This document shows positions 1 to 11,867 of a stretch of DNA of 64,000 nucleotides, one piece after another. Under the pieces are notes generated by a model. The model did no database searches. It was not told the origin of the DNA and was given only the letters and a program-made list of their open reading frames with translations. The stretch comes from Branchiostoma floridae (taxonomy: Eukaryota > Chordata > Leptocardii > Amphioxiformes > Branchiostomatidae). The stretch lies in contig NC_049994.1 in NCBI RefSeq assembly GCF_000003815.2, forward strand, positions 2,905,464 to 2,969,463. The letters run 5' to 3'. The translations under genes and the position numbers were made by a program. Numbering within the stretch: position 1 is the first letter of the stretch; every line of letters starts with the position of its first letter.

Positions 1-35
1 ACATATAGCGGCAAGAAGCAGAACTCCAGTCAGAA

Positions 36-72
36 GCTCTGAGAAAGGTGTCTGATAGACACCGAAACGTAA
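36..72 (+). other. Isolated hairpin module CTGAGAAA-stem-CGAAACGT
   Basis: CTGAGAAA is followed by a perfect 7-bp stem GGTGTCT / AGACACC with loop GAT (47-63) and then GAAACGT. It is the same layout as the modules at 38.3 and 52.5 kb but with a different stem sequence. The element may continue off the left edge of the window. Confidence 0.5.
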
Positions 73-469
73 GCACAGTTAGTATATCTTGGTAGTGTAC
101 AAGAATTTTCCTATATCCTTCATGAAACCTGTTTTGCAACTCATGTGCACATCGTTACATTACCGCGAATACTGTCCAAGGGACTGTACTAGAGTCCATT
201 CAGAGTCACCGAGAGTGATTTAGAATAATGTTTGTAAAATGTTTGAACTATTTGATGTAAAAGAATATTCAGTCACTATACTTATAAATTGTTTAAACAA
301 TTAAAAGCGAAGATTTCAACATGTTGAAAAAAAGAATGTCGCTTCGTTTATCTATACTCTTTTCCGCTTATTTCTCTTCGCGAAATGTCACCAAATCTTA
401 ACAACAAAGAAGGCTTTAAAATCAATTTCTTCTTCATAGCTAGCATTAATATTGTTCTCAACGCTTTTC

Positions 470-865
470 TAGTTGCAGTACTATAAAACTGTAATACTTG
501 CTCACCTTTATCTACGGGGTAACATATATCCGTTGTTTTTTATTTTCAAACTAGAGTTCCACGAACACATACCTTTGCCAAATAAACCAGGTTTGTTATG
601 TAGACTGTGTCCAAACTTACAGCACTTACTTTCTGCCCCAAGGGCTATCTACCACTTAAAAATCACAACCACAGCATGTCCAGAACACGAGATATCAAAA
701 AATGAGGTTCTGCTACAGTACCTTAGCAAGCCGCTAGGGGGGTCATTATCGAACTTGACCTTTGTTTTCCCGACCCCTACCTACCTACCAAATATTATCG
801 GGATCCATCCAAGGCTTCTTGAGTTATACTGTTAACACACACAGACAGACAGACACACAGACTCA
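470..865 (+). repeat. Probable dispersed repeat ending in a CAGA/CACA run
   Basis: AAATGAGGTTCTGCTACAGT, CCGCTAGGGGGGTCATTATC and TTCTTGAGTTATACTGTTAA, then ACACACAGACAGACAGAC. I remember similar sequence as a dispersed repeat in marine invertebrate DNA. The 120-codon ORF across it has no protein character. Confidence 0.4.
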
Positions 866-1754
866 CAAGCCTAAAACGTAACCTTAGCCATTCTAGCAAA
901 GGTAGAAATTGGGTATATTAAGGGGTATTTATGGATATCAAATCAGCGGACGGTGCAGTATTTTGAAACTATAGTTGAAACCACTGTCTTAGACCTGGCA
1001 TCCCTAAACTTCCTGTTTGACAAGAAACAACGTACACATGTTACCCGTGCGGATAAAGATGATCTAGCGTTTTATTTGTGATGTCCTTTTGCAAGGCAGT
1101 ATTGATGTCTTTCCTCCTCGCTGTAAAAGGGCACCAGAGATACGTAATTTAAGAGACAATGAAAGAATACTATCTTTTTGGAGGTTGTCCCTACTTTGCT
1201 TTTATATTGTCGACACTGTTGTGATATCAGTAATATTACTAGTTAGAAAACACCCCTCAACTCCAATGTGCATAGCCCAGGCAACATCTGAATATTAAGT
1301 AGCTCCAGACCTCAAGTAAGAGGCACCGGACTCTCACTCTCTCTTCGCACCACCACCCGAGCACTGAGCATGTGCCACCATCGACTCCTATGTACTCTAC
1401 TAACCCTACCTCAGATTAGAAGTTTATAGCAGCAACTGAGTGTCTACGACTGAGTCCATTTGAGAAAGCTAAGAAGCACAACAGACACGTCATCACATTG
1501 TAACAACAAAGAAGACTCAGAAATAAATGTCCTCTACAAACCTGCCGAAACGACCACTATGACCATAACGATGATGACGAAGGTCTTGGTGAAGCACTGC
1601 ATATTTGTCCTTGTAGAATCGACGGTAAGTTGGTAAAAGAAACCTGGACCCGTCTACAAAGACAGCAGTAACAACTTGTTGTCGACTGTGTTACGCAGTC
1701 ACTTTGGTATTACAGAAGGTCGTCTGAGGTTTGGAAAGGTACATTCTCAGGAGG
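866..1754. other. Intergenic, nothing recognised
   Basis: No ORF with protein character, no clear repeat. Confidence 0.5.
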
Positions 1755-2480
1755 GATATTATTAGATTGAAATGTCTCAACAAGTAGCTCAAAGATTGAA
1801 ATACCCGAATAAGTAGCTCAAAAATTACTGCTATTGATATTATTTTCGAGATTCATATCAATCTTGATACAATACTCCTTGTTAGCACTTTATAGAAAAT
1901 AGTTTCTCGACGATACAACATAGATCTTCACCCATAAGAGAATGGGTTGTTCTTGATATGACACTTACCAGAACAGGTTTGACTGCTTAATAAGATATCA
2001 TTGATGCACGAAGGACAAATACCAGAGGTGTTTTTTAGACGTCAACTAAGGACAAAGTTGCATCTTAAGGGTGCTAGACTGTACTATTTCAACAAGAAGC
2101 TCAAAGATCACTGCAATTATTTGCTTCGAGATAAACTTAAAACTAGACACTAGACACGTTGGCAGCATTTAGTAGAATATAGTTCCTCGACAATATAACA
2201 CAAATCAACACCCATAACGGAATTGTTTTTCTTGATATGACATTTACCAATGAGTTTTGACCGCGTAACGAGATATCATTGACGTACGAATGAAAAATGC
2301 CACAGGGGGTTGTGAGACGTCTAATAAGGACAAAGTTACATTTTGAATGGTGTTAGATTGTATTGTTTTAACAAACAGTCCAATTTTACTGCAATTCATA
2401 TCTTTCAAAATACACATCGATCCTAATACAAAACATGTTGCTAGCGTTTAGTATAAGGTTTGGCATTATGATGTGAAATT
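1755..2480. repeat. Tandem repeat, about 2.5 units of ~280-310 bp
   Basis: Unit landmarks such as GTGCTAGACTGTACTATTTC (2071), GTGTTAGATTGTATTGTTTT (2350) and TTAGATTGAAATG (1762) recur. Internal landmarks TTCTTGATATGACA, AAGATATCATTGA and GGACAAAGTT recur with them. The units are diverged. Confidence 0.65.
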
Positions 2481-2956
2481 TAGTAGTTATTGATAATAGA
2501 CGTAATACTGTATAAATCATATCCTGAAATTTGATGTGCTGCGCTTCTTATTTCTTGGAGAGACCGCAAACTTGGTCACCCCTCGAATTGGATCTGTACA
2601 TCGCACTTTAGTTACTAGGGGGCGCTCGAGACGTGCTCGTTGTACAAGGTAAAGATCATCGATAGTCGCCAGGCGTCGCTGTCTACCGCGGTTTCACTAG
2701 TTCTTACCAATCATTGTTCATAAATATTGGACAACACAGGCAATATTTATGCCTACAAGTTTATCACTTTGTCGTTTACATTGAAGGGATGGAGATTAAA
2801 ATATTAGTACAAGAAACTATCACGTATTAAATATATTACTTTAGAAATAATATATGCAAAATTTGCCAACCATTCTTTCAAAAGTAAAGTCTGGAGACAA
2901 AAAAAAAGGCATTTTGTGCTGAATTAAAGCATCATAACGTCTATTCCAATGTTTTT

Positions 2957-2993
2957 ATATTTCAGCCATACCATATATGGTATGGTGAAATAT
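2957..2993. other. 37-base near-perfect palindrome
   Basis: CCATACCATATATGGTATGG (2966-2985) is a perfect 20-base palindrome. Outer TATTTCA / TGAAATA arms extend it with one mismatch. A (TTTC)n run follows at 3007-3030. Confidence 0.8.
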
Positions 2994-3454
2994 ATTGTAT
3001 TCGTAATGTTTCTTTCTTTCTTTCTTTCTCCTGTCAAATCTTCAAAGCGATTCATCTCCGTCGTTCCGTGACCGAATGACCTGAAATTTAGCACAAAGGT
3101 AGAGTGGGTCAATACCAAGGTGTGTTTTTCTGATTTTATTCATATCTGCCTCTAAAATGATTTTATTGATGTTTAAAGGTCATGTTTTGACCAAAACTGT
3201 ATATTGTGGCCCCCTGTTCCCTTGAATTACAATGGAATGACCTTAGATTTGGTGTAGATAGGCATTAGATAGTTGGTAAAATGATCCAAGTAAAATTTTT
3301 GGTATAAACCAATTTCAAATGATTAATTTCTGCACTTTTCTGAGGGGAAATTGGTTTTCTTTCGGTCTTCTCCCGTGAACTCCAGTGACCCCAGAGCCCA
3401 CACGTGCCAGGTGCCAGCGGTCTGGGGAGAGCGAGAGTTAATTACTTTATGGAC

Positions 3455-3525
3455 GCCAGCCAATCAGCGACGAGAAAGGCGAATGCTAGTTAATATTCAT
3501 AAGCGGGGCCTTGCAATCCCGTATG
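3455..3525 (+). promoter_or_regulatory. Candidate promoter with CCAAT box
   Basis: GCCAGCCAATCAGCG (CCAAT at 3460-3464) is followed 30 bases later by an AT-rich TAATATTCATAAG and then a GC-rich, CpG-containing leader. This is inference from motif spacing only. Confidence 0.3.
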
Positions 3526-3671
3526 TACACAAACAGATGCACATTACAGCTTTACAGTTGCCATATGGTGCCCTGTGCCCGGTTTGAAATTGTAGTTTGC
3601 GAGGATTTGGAGTTCAGACAGGGTCATTTGAGCGGTAGCGGACGGTACGCGTGCATTGAACGTTAGTGGCG

Positions 3672-3812
3672 ATGACTTTACCAACATTCCGCATGGCACT
3701 ATCAATCATTTTCGGCAGATTTGGACAGGGAAAATTGGACAGTTTGCGTTTAGTTTTGATACGTAAGTTTGACAGTGGCGAGAATGGATGTATTTTTCCC
3801 GAACAAATGTAG
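3672..3812 (+). CDS. Possible 46-codon ORF or first coding exon
   Basis: The ATG at 3672 has a favourable context (GTGGCGATGA) and lies about 150 bases past the promoter-like region. The ORF begins MTLPTFRMALSIIFGR and ends at 3810-3812. A good donor (ATAC|GTAAGT) at 3763 could instead end a first exon after 30 codons. AATAAA follows at 3901, 89 bases past the stop, so a short unspliced unit is also possible. No family is recognised. Confidence 0.25.
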   Translation: MTLPTFRMALSIIFGRFGQGKLDSLRLVLIRKFDSGENGCIFPEQM

Positions 3813-3900
3813 GTACTTCTAGTATTGTTGTTGTTCTTTTTTGACGTAAACTTTGTACATTAAAATTGTAAGTAACTTTAAACTGCCAGAGTTTGAGCCC

Positions 3901-3906
3901 AATAAA
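3901..3906 (+). terminator. Candidate polyadenylation signal
   Basis: AATAAA in the right position to end a short transcript starting near 3.52 kb. Single-motif evidence. Confidence 0.25.
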
Positions 3907-3912
3907 ACACTC

Positions 3913-5047
3913 TCAGTACCAGAGTATCACCACTGACCTCCGAAAAGAAACCCACGAACAAGGTAGAAACACCTATCCTCCAGGTCTCGCACGCTACGAG
4001 CAGGAAATTATAACACTCAGACAAGATTACGTCCGATGGCTCAGCGGATTGCATACAAAGTAAAACAATTTAACAGTGGTATGCAGGGGCATATACTTAA
4101 CAAAGAATTCGAAGGAAAATGAAATAACGTTATACAGATAAAGCCAAATCAAATTAACTTGTTGGTCCTGGGATTTTTCAGAAAAGAAATGAAGCGACAG
4201 AGTGGTAAAATTCTTGTAAAAATTAGAGACGTCTCCGTTTATAATGGCTCATACAAAACAAGAAGAAGATTGAAGTTTTTAGCTTGAAAAAACAACAACA
4301 CTCCTACTACACAGTACCTGCACCTGCTTGACAATTATCAAAATGTATGCCCTATAGCTACTTGCTTAAAAAAAAGTTCACTGCAATGATAAATGTACCC
4401 ACATCACAAGGAGATTATTACGGTATTTAGACCTAGTTATCGAAGTGGAAATTGTTGAATGGCGTCATGTAATTTCATGATGAAAATCTTAATGGAAGAT
4501 GCGTTTTTTTTCACTCTCGGAAAAATAGGAGCTGCCGCAATTCTAAAAACCAATCAGTTATGCATAGGCGCTCCTGTGGAAGATTATATTCTTCCATATG
4601 GGCCCGGGGCATATTGGGCAAGCTCTGTTTTGACCTGGAATCAATTCACAATATTAGTTCTCTTTTGGGGATAACTTACAGTTAAAATATTGCATTTTTG
4701 CGCAGGGGTGACTTGGAACAGTCCAATGTTGCGTGGGAATGGGTATGGCTGAAATATGCTGTATTTGCACCCAAGCAAATGTCGGCCTTTCTAGTTTTAT
4801 ATATCTTGCTAAAAATTATAAGGAAGAATATTTTGAAGTATCCGAACGAATGACTACACGGCCCATGTAGGTATATAAATTCAAAACTAGTCTTTGTCAA
4901 GTTGTTAAAAAGAAAGATGCCACTGTATCCATTTCAAAGACAAAGTTTATGACATAAAATCGTATTCAGGTATATGTCAAAAAACATAATAGAAGCCGTA
5001 ACCTCTGGGAATAAGTCACTTCCTAAATGAAAATTCTAGTTGGTTAT
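3913..5047. other. Intergenic, nothing recognised
   Basis: AT-rich. The 72-codon ORFs near 4.5-4.9 kb show no domain. Confidence 0.5.
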
Positions 5048-5559
5048 GTGTGTACTAGGGGTGGGTACCGGTGCAGAAAATTCAGATCCAGGAACGGTTC
5101 AAGTCCAGAGGATCAGGTCCACGTCCGGACTTGAACCTGGGCCTGATTTAGTATAAAATTATGAAAACTTTTGAATGGACAATACTCAAAACAATGGTCC
5201 ATTTCGCTACAAAGAAATCTGCTTTGTTCAGTATTCGACTTCCACAAGAGTTATGAAATCCTACCAAAGCTAACTGCCTCTGTACAATTGACTGCAAGAG
5301 TTTGCAGAAATTACTGTAGATTCTACTCTATTTCACTGTTGTTATTTTCTTCGACCGGTAAGCCCGAAAATGTGTGAATGTCTGTTCATATATATATGTT
5401 AATTTTCCAATAGGTCCAACATCTCGTCTATCGAATTTTTTTCAGGTCCGGTTTTCTGGACCGGTCCAATAAGTAAAACAGGTTTTGTACCGGTACATCG
5501 TTGTACCGGTACAAAATTGGCTATTCTCAATGGACCCGATACCCACCCCCAGTGTGTAC
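5048..5559. mobile_element. hAT-like non-autonomous element with perfect 8-bp target duplication
   Basis: GTGTGTAC occurs at 5048-5055 and again at 5552-5559. The body between them starts TAGGGGTGGGTACCGG and ends ACCCACCCCCA. An 8-bp duplication with TAGGG-type ends fits the hAT superfamily. Multiple ACCGGT/GGTCC motifs lie near the right end, and CTGGACC repeats lie near the left. The 68-codon ORF inside has no recognisable transposase motif. Confidence 0.8.
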
Positions 5560-5864
5560 AGCTGTAAGTCACGACCCCATTGCTGCATTTGTATGTAGTT
5601 TGGTATGTATCCTGCTGGTATGTTCGAGATAATGCACGTTCTTTTCTTTTTACACCGTTGCGTTGTGGCATCGTAATATTTAAGAAAATTCCTCTGTTAT
5701 GGAAATATGGAACAGATCATTAATGTCGTTAGCTTTTGTAGGTTTGCACTATTTGGGTTTTCTTCAAGCAGATTTTTGGCTTTGTGTTGGCTGAACGTGG
5801 CATCGCGTAGCGAAATCGGTATGTTTTTTACCAGTTTCTTACTGGGTTCAAAACGTCCAATGTT

Positions 5865-6090
5865 GTGCCGCTTGGAAAGGCACTTTACACGACTTTTCTC
5901 ACTTCAATCATGTGAAATTGAGTACCTAGCTTCGATTAGGGCCGTCCCTCAGATAGGACATTACATGGAGATCCCGTGTTCGGGGAGAGCCACACCTCAA
6001 GCACGTTAAAGAACCCGCCACACACCCGAGTAAGAGAAGTGGTCCCTCCAAGTGTGAGTGGTTCAAACCTTACAATCTGCATGGTTTCCG
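5865..6090 (+). mobile_element. SINE fragment lacking the tRNA head
   Basis: TTGGAAAGGCACTTTACACG, TAGGACATTACATGGAG, CACGTTAAAGAACCCGCC and GTGTGAGTGG match the body of the 18.92 kb SINE. Confidence 0.7.
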
Positions 6091-6094
6091 AGTT

Positions 6095-7035
6095 GACATC
6101 TTGAAAGAGTGATAGTCAACTGTTATGTTATTAATTCCTGCACAAATATGGCAAAACTAGATAAACAACTTTAAAAAAAAATCATTTAAAAGCGACCAGC
6201 TTGCTATGAAACTTCATCAGCTTTCATTTGAGGTCTGTGGTTCAAAATTTTGCCTAACCAGAAAAAAACTACTAAATAACTATCTAGCAATGTGTCGGCG
6301 TTATACCGTTGAATTCTACAGGGTTACGCTATAGTTCACTCATATTCAAACTTCCAGTAACTCTAAACACGACATTTTCACCTTTCTGAACTCTTCCTGG
6401 CATTGGAGGGTCTCCCGCATCCATCTCTATTGATTTTGATTATTTAGGAGGAAGATAATATACGGGCTTCCCGGAACAAAGAGACAGGCTGCAATTGGGT
6501 TTTGATTTCCGTTTTGTGGTGGTGATTAAACCATCGCTTCAAACGTCCGAGCTACCTGAGCGAGTTGCAGATGAGGATGTCTAACAAGCAATTACCGCTG
6601 GGCAGTTATCCGGGGTTCGTGAAGTGTAATATGCAGTGCGGGTGGGGATATGTTACGCGGTAGTCTTGGGGTTAGGCTTACTTAGACAAAGAGTAAAAAT
6701 AGACGCACCTTCCTGTACCGAGCAATCATTTTTTTTTTCACATTTTAATCTTCATTCACAATGATACAATCAATGATACAATCAAGTATGCAAGTAACCA
6801 TGGTAACAAACAATAACAAAAATAGATTACGTCAAATATACATATACATATAACGAGCTATTATAGTTCACAACATGTCCCCTGACTTCAGTACTACACT
6901 AGTTTTGTCTGAAGAAAGAGGTGGCGAACAGAGTCCTGCAGAAGATATGCATCAAGTTCATGGTAACCATAATGTAACTTAGCATCTCTTTACAATGACC
7001 GTTGACACTAAAACACTTAGCTCCACTTCCATCGT
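6095..7035. other. Unique-looking intergenic DNA
   Basis: Moderately GC-rich at 6400-6660 without a usable ORF. GTAACCATGGTAAC palindrome at 6797-6810. Confidence 0.4.
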
Positions 7036-7399
7036 AAAATGCAACAAGTAAGTGCTCACGAAGGGACAACAAAAGTATTAAATGGCAAGCATCGAAATAC
7101 AGATAAAAGCGGATACATCTGCAACTCAACAGTACAAGTCATATTGCCAGCTTTTCGGCAAGACAGCAATTACTCAAGACTTTGTCTTTCTTATTCCATA
7201 CTCCATGTGTACCGAGCAATCATACTCTAGATATCATTGCCGCATGACATCAAGTCGCTGTGTAAACTGTCAAGTTCCAAACAGGCTATCTCAAACATTG
7301 TTACCCAGACCTTTGATATCGATTTTTTTAGATATTGTAGGTAGACACTGTGCTCTTGTTGTTAATAATACTCTGATTGTATTTTTAAATGCATATAGC

Positions 7400-7472
7400 T
7401 TAGAAATATGGTGAAATTAAACTTAGAAGATTAGCCCAATTGGGCTAAATTGTTTCGTAATAAATGAAATGA
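7400..7472 (+). mobile_element. LINE 3' terminus
   Basis: A 14-base palindrome AGCCCAATTGGGCT (7433-7446) is followed by TTGTTTCGTAATAAATGAAA and TGAAATG repeats. A hairpin followed by a short-repeat tail is typical of LINE 3' ends. Upstream sequence to about 7040 may be its 3' UTR, but no ORF2 motif is visible. Confidence 0.5.
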
Positions 7473-7600
7473 AATGCTTACTGAGAACCTAGTAGTGGTA
7501 CTGAGTTCGAATCCTCGACAGGTTACTGATGTTGAACCCATGGGAAAGTCACTTTACACTAGTCGAATGTAAGTGTCATGAAATGATTGAACACATAGTT
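7473..7600 (+). mobile_element. Degenerate SINE head directly after a LINE 3' end
   Basis: AACCTAGTAGTGGTACTGAG, B box GAGTTCGAATCCTCG (7503-7517), then GGGAAAGTCACTTTACACTA. It follows immediately on a LINE tail (7400-7472). A separate, weaker body relic lies at 7840-7925. Confidence 0.5.
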
Positions 7601-7674
7601 TTGGCCTTGAAGAATCATCGAGCTCTACTGGAGAATTATTTACAAACTATTTGCATCAACTTTTGTGATTTTTA

Positions 7675-7770
7675 CGACGCAAAATTGCTTTCCAGGTGCA
7701 GACTATGTTAGTGCACGCTTGCCTAGAAGACCCAAACATTTGCTGAATAAACAATAAACAACGATAAAAA
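7675..7770 (+). mobile_element. LINE 3' terminus with (AATAAAC)n tail
   Basis: GCCTAGAAGACCC then GCTGAATAAACAATAAACAAC. It resembles the 3' end of the minus-strand LINE at 57.3 kb. Confidence 0.45.
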
Positions 7771-8447
7771 GCATTTGGACATATTTAAACGTCTCTGTCT
7801 TCGGTTATTACTTCGGTAAGTAGGTAAGTCTTCGGTTTTGGACGTCTCTTGGATAGCCAAACTTCGAGCACGTCAAAGAACCCACTAAAGTTATCGAAAA
7901 GAGTAGCTATAGGGGTCCACCCTGATTTTTAGTTGATCAAGTAAATCTTTCGTCAATTAGCACAACTCCCAACCAGAGATGTCGTTGGTCATGGCAAATT
8001 CGAAACAGCCGAGTAAATATGTCTTTCAGACATGTAATACAATCGCCAGCATTCAGAAGATCTAGATCTACCTGTTGCTTAGTCCATGCCACTAGTAGAT
8101 AAAACATTCAGGACAGATGAAGACAGTCGCAGGCGGTAGTTCTCTTTTAGACTGCCTTGGGGCGTATTCATAGTAGAGATTGGACGGGATAGGGTGCATG
8201 ATTGACCGAAAAAGTTTCACCATGGCCCCGGAGAAACTTTTACCAGCTATCTCAACTGGCCAATTATTCGCCAGGATTTTCAAAAACAAATTTTGTTATT
8301 CGTACGTACGGAGAGAGTCTAGTGGCTCTGGTGCAGATATTGCCAGTGCACTGTTGTTTACCTAATCGTACGTATGACGATCGCTGTATACGTTGAAGAG
8401 AACATCTTTAAACGTACTTAGTTTCGGATGGGGACGTTTATCTTACA

Positions 8448-8728
8448 TGGGTGCCATCCAGGATCGGGCAGCTAGGACAGTTTATTCGGTGGCCCAAGAC
8501 AGTCAGGCCCACCGATCTCCTATTAGCGACCCTAGGAGTTTAAGCCTAATGAGGTTCACCTGTCCTTATCAAAGGTAGCGATAACTCCTTCAGGCTTAAA
8601 CTCCCAGGAGCCGGCTTACTCCTTCAGGCTTAAACTCCCAGGAGCGCTTACGTGAGATCGGCGGGCTGGCTGCCTTGGCTCTCCGAACAAAATTCGCCAG
8701 CTACCCGTACCTGGCTGGCTCCCAGGGT
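8448..8728. repeat. Large imperfect palindrome (foldback), arms about 120 bases
   Basis: GGTGCCATCCAGGATCGGG...CAGTCAGGCCCACCGATCTC on the left pairs with GAGATCGGCGGGCTGGCTG...CCTGGCTGGCTCCC on the right. The centre holds two direct copies of ACTCCTTCAGGCTTAAACTC (8584, 8619) and one inverted partner near 8533. No target duplication was recognised. Confidence 0.65.
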
Positions 8729-8747
8729 GCGTTTATCTGAGAATAGA

Positions 8748-8882
8748 CTGAATAGGACGTTTAGTTGAGGTCCCGTGTTTGAGGAGAGCCACACCTCGAG
8801 CACGTTAAGATCTCACCACACATATCAACAAGTGTAGGGGTCCTTCCCGGTGTGAGTGGATCAAATAAATCTGTCTGGGTAT
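8748..8882 (+). mobile_element. SINE body fragment
   Basis: ATAGGACGTTTAGTTGAGGT, GAGAGCCACACCTCGAGCAC and GGTGTGAGTGGATCAAA match the SINE body. The head is absent. Confidence 0.6.
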
Positions 8883-9200
8883 GCAGCTTGTATATATATA
8901 TATTCTTCAGAACAAACCTGGCGGTTTACCAGATATGCAATACAAACAAGCAAACAAAAAATTAAACACACAAACAATAAACATGGTATGGGGACACTGT
9001 TAGAATAAATGATCTACTTAAGAGCAGTGCCACTTCGTCCTTCTCTATTTCAAAAATACTATTTAGAAAAAAATGTCTTATTCTAGTTCAGTTTAGCAGT
9101 TGAAATTTTTTTTCAGTTTTCTTTCTTTAGACTCAATTAATCAAGTCTACTCAATGCTTCTGAGTTTATTGAAGGAAAATGCCATACCATAAACAAAAGG

Positions 9201-9942
9201 CAGGGCTCGAAATTAACATAGTCCCATAGTCCCGGGGCACCAAAAAATTTAGTCCGGGAACACTAAAAATCACTTTGGGACCTTTTTTGGGACGGTAGAA
9301 AAATTATCAATATCAGAATGTAAACCAATCATACGTTTGTCAGGCGCGTGACCTAGCTTTTGGTTCCCAGTCCTAAGGCCCCCAAATTTGACATGTGACT
9401 ATGCAATTACAGTGTGCATTTGATCTGCAAATGCACTAAATTTAACATCTATATATAGTACCATTATTGATGATATTATTTACACAAAAAAAACAAATGT
9501 TTTCCACAGACAAAAAACTACTTCTTCCCAACTTCCACTTGTTTTGCTACTAAAGTTACAGCAAGTGGTCCTGTAAAGGACTGTAGTCTACAGTACCAAT
9601 GTTTTTACACAAAATACAAATTTTTCCACAGACAAAAAACTTTCTTCCCAACTTCCACTTGTTATGTTTGGTTTGTCTCAAATTTCTGGAGATATGTGGG
9701 ACTGTTTGTTTAATAATAGACAAGACACGTTTGAATCTGCATTGATTTTGAGTTTATTGTAATTGACAATTAGTTAATATAGACAAAAATATTGTACTCT
9801 GAGTCTGACTCAACTTTATTGTTGTGATACGGGACTTCCTAAAAACCTGCTTGGGACCATCCATCCTCACTTCGGGACGATTGGAATTTATTTTTGGGAA
9901 CACTTCTGGGACAATAGAGAAAACAGTTAATTTCGAGGCCTG
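9201..9942. mobile_element. DNA transposon remnant with CAGGGCTCGAAATTAAC ends
   Basis: CAGGGCTCGAAATTAAC (9201) is matched by GTTAATTTCGAGGCCTG (ending 9942). AAAAGG directly abuts both ends (9195-9200, 9943-9948). TCCCGGG/GGGAC motifs are repeated just inside each end. An internal duplication of about 45 bases (TTTTCCACAGACAAAAAACT) occurs at 9499 and 9616. The ends resemble hAT-type termini I remember, but the duplication is 6 bases, so the superfamily is uncertain. Confidence 0.65.
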
Positions 9943-10096
9943 AAAAGGAATGGTCAACTGACGTGGACAACACTTGAGTAATGTAGTGGCATTCCAAGAA
10001 TTGATTTCCGTTTGATTCGAGGAAGAAAGCTACACCCAATTCATTTTGGTCCTATTTGAGGTCAATACCCATGACTAATCCCGACGCCCTTTCTCT

Positions 10097-10825
10097 AGCA
10101 CGATATATCGAAGGCATGTCTGGTAATCATCCGGAGGGTTTAATAGGGTGTCAGGCAATTAGCAAGGTTTCAGGAAGAGGAACGGACAAGCGGATAAACG
10201 AAATTACCCGCAGAGATCGTTGAAAATGTGAGTTAAAGAGTCTTTTTGAGGATGTCAACATGTTTCACAGCGCAAAGGAACTCGCTGAAGGCCATTTTAC
10301 ACGAGAGCAAGAATGAGCCAGAATGCCGTCAGAATGAAAATTATTTTCTATTCCTGGTGATTTGTAGAGTATTCTAGAAATGCTCACTGCATTCTAGATA
10401 TTTGTGCCCGTTCTTTTGGCTAGCCCGAAAGTTTTGATATGCTAAAAACTTTCGAGTTGCATTTGAAATGGAGAAATATTGAATGGCATTCAAAGTGTAT
10501 TCAAAGTGCATTTTAACTATTCTAACCGCAGTATGACCGCATTATACTGCATTCCAACATTATTCGAAACGTTCCTATCTCATTTGACGGAGAACCGAAA
10601 CGGCAAGCCACTTCGAATCCTGTCAGAATATATCGAAAGCATGTTTGGCAATCAGCCGGAGGGTTTAACAGGGTGTCAGGCAGTAAGCAGGGTTTCAGAA
10701 AAAGGAACGGACAAACGGAGAAACTGAAAGACACACAACGATCATTATTTTACAACGAGACGTCGTGAAAGTTAAAAATGTGACTTGAAAAGTCTTTTCA
10801 AGATGTCAACGCTTTCAACAGTCTA
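10097..10825. repeat. Direct repeat pair, ~180 bp, period about 530
   Basis: ATATATCGAAGGCATGT...GGAGGGTTTAATAGGGTGTC and AGAGTCTTTTTGAGGATGTC (10097-10280) recur at 10621-10825 with about 80 percent similarity by eye. Confidence 0.65.
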
Positions 10826-10848
10826 AAGGGTCAAAGTCAAAGTTCATT

Positions 10849-11107
10849 CCCGCACCTGATGGTGCATGGGGCAGCGCCTATCTCCGCTTCAGTAGCCCTG
10901 GGCCACACAACTTTGTGCTATCACTACAACATGGGGCTAGTCCACTGGCAGTGGCGCGTGTTTTCAACTTCCATACTCTTTCCCGAAAGAAGAGAAAGCA
11001 GCATGTACCATTTTAAAGTCTTTGACTCGGCCGGGATCGAACTCATGACCTACCGAATGCAAGGTGAACACTCTACCTACTCTGCCATTGCACCAGTCCA
11101 AAGGGAC
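10849..11107 (-). mobile_element. tRNA-derived SINE of a different type, minus strand
   Basis: On the minus strand: TGGACTGGTGCAATGGCAGA, GTAGGTAGAGTG (A-box-like), B box GAGTTCGATCCCGG (about 11030-11043), then a body with AAAGACTTTAAAATGG and CTGCCAGTGGACTAGCCCC. No similarity to the 18.92 kb body was seen. Confidence 0.65.
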
Positions 11108-11111
11108 TATG

Positions 11112-11689
11112 TAATAATCTGAAACATAATAATCAAAACAAAAAAAAGGACTTTAGATTGTATAAAAGAAATGCCAAATATTTTAGTTTAGTACGTAAAT
11201 GGTTTGCACAGTGCAAATAAACTCTTTTCCTTAGTAATGGTTTTTCTCTTGCTTCTTTAATTTTGCATGTAAAAATCCAAAATGATATCGAAAACTAAAA
11301 GCCTCATCTTATATAAAATTGAAAATGACGTATCCCTCATCGTTGTATATCGTACAATCAACAATAGAGTGGCAGTCATATTAAATCTTATTTTGTCTTA
11401 ATACCATTATGAACACACCAGAATTTTCTAAAAAAGTAAATTTGATAATCCTCACATGGTTTCATATAGTCTTTAGATTGAAGACAGGCATAGACAACAT
11501 GACAAATGTCCTATCATAAAACTCATATCGGAAAATAATCTTTTGTCCTCAGGGTTGTAATATCAAGTACGTCTTCAGAAACCAAGAGAGTGTTATTGAT
11601 CTTGAAGATTCGCAACTTCTCTCTCTTAGGGACGTCGGATATTCTTAAGCTGACGACTGAGGTACACTGTAGTTTTGGGCAAAAATTAG
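11112..11689. other. Intergenic, nothing recognised
   Basis: AT-rich. No repeat or ORF of note. Confidence 0.5.
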
Positions 11690-11867
11690 TACAGTGGAAG
11701 CCACTTAATTACACAACAGATAATCGCACACTTCTGTGAATTGCATGAAATCCCCAAATCCCATGGTGGTGCAGTCCAGCTTAATAACTTCGCTTTATTG
11801 CACAATTCGGATAATTGCACGAAATGCTCTAGCAAATTGGGTGTGCAATTAAGCGGCTTCTACTGTA
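11690..11867. mobile_element. Pogo/Tigger-like MITE, 174 bp, TA-flanked
   Basis: TA then CAGTGGAAGCCACTTAATTA on the left. GCAATTAAGCGGCTTCTACTG then TA is on the right. Inverted repeats extend over about 25 bases and the middle repeats TTGCAC motifs. CAGT ends with a TA target fit pogo/Tigger. Confidence 0.75.
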
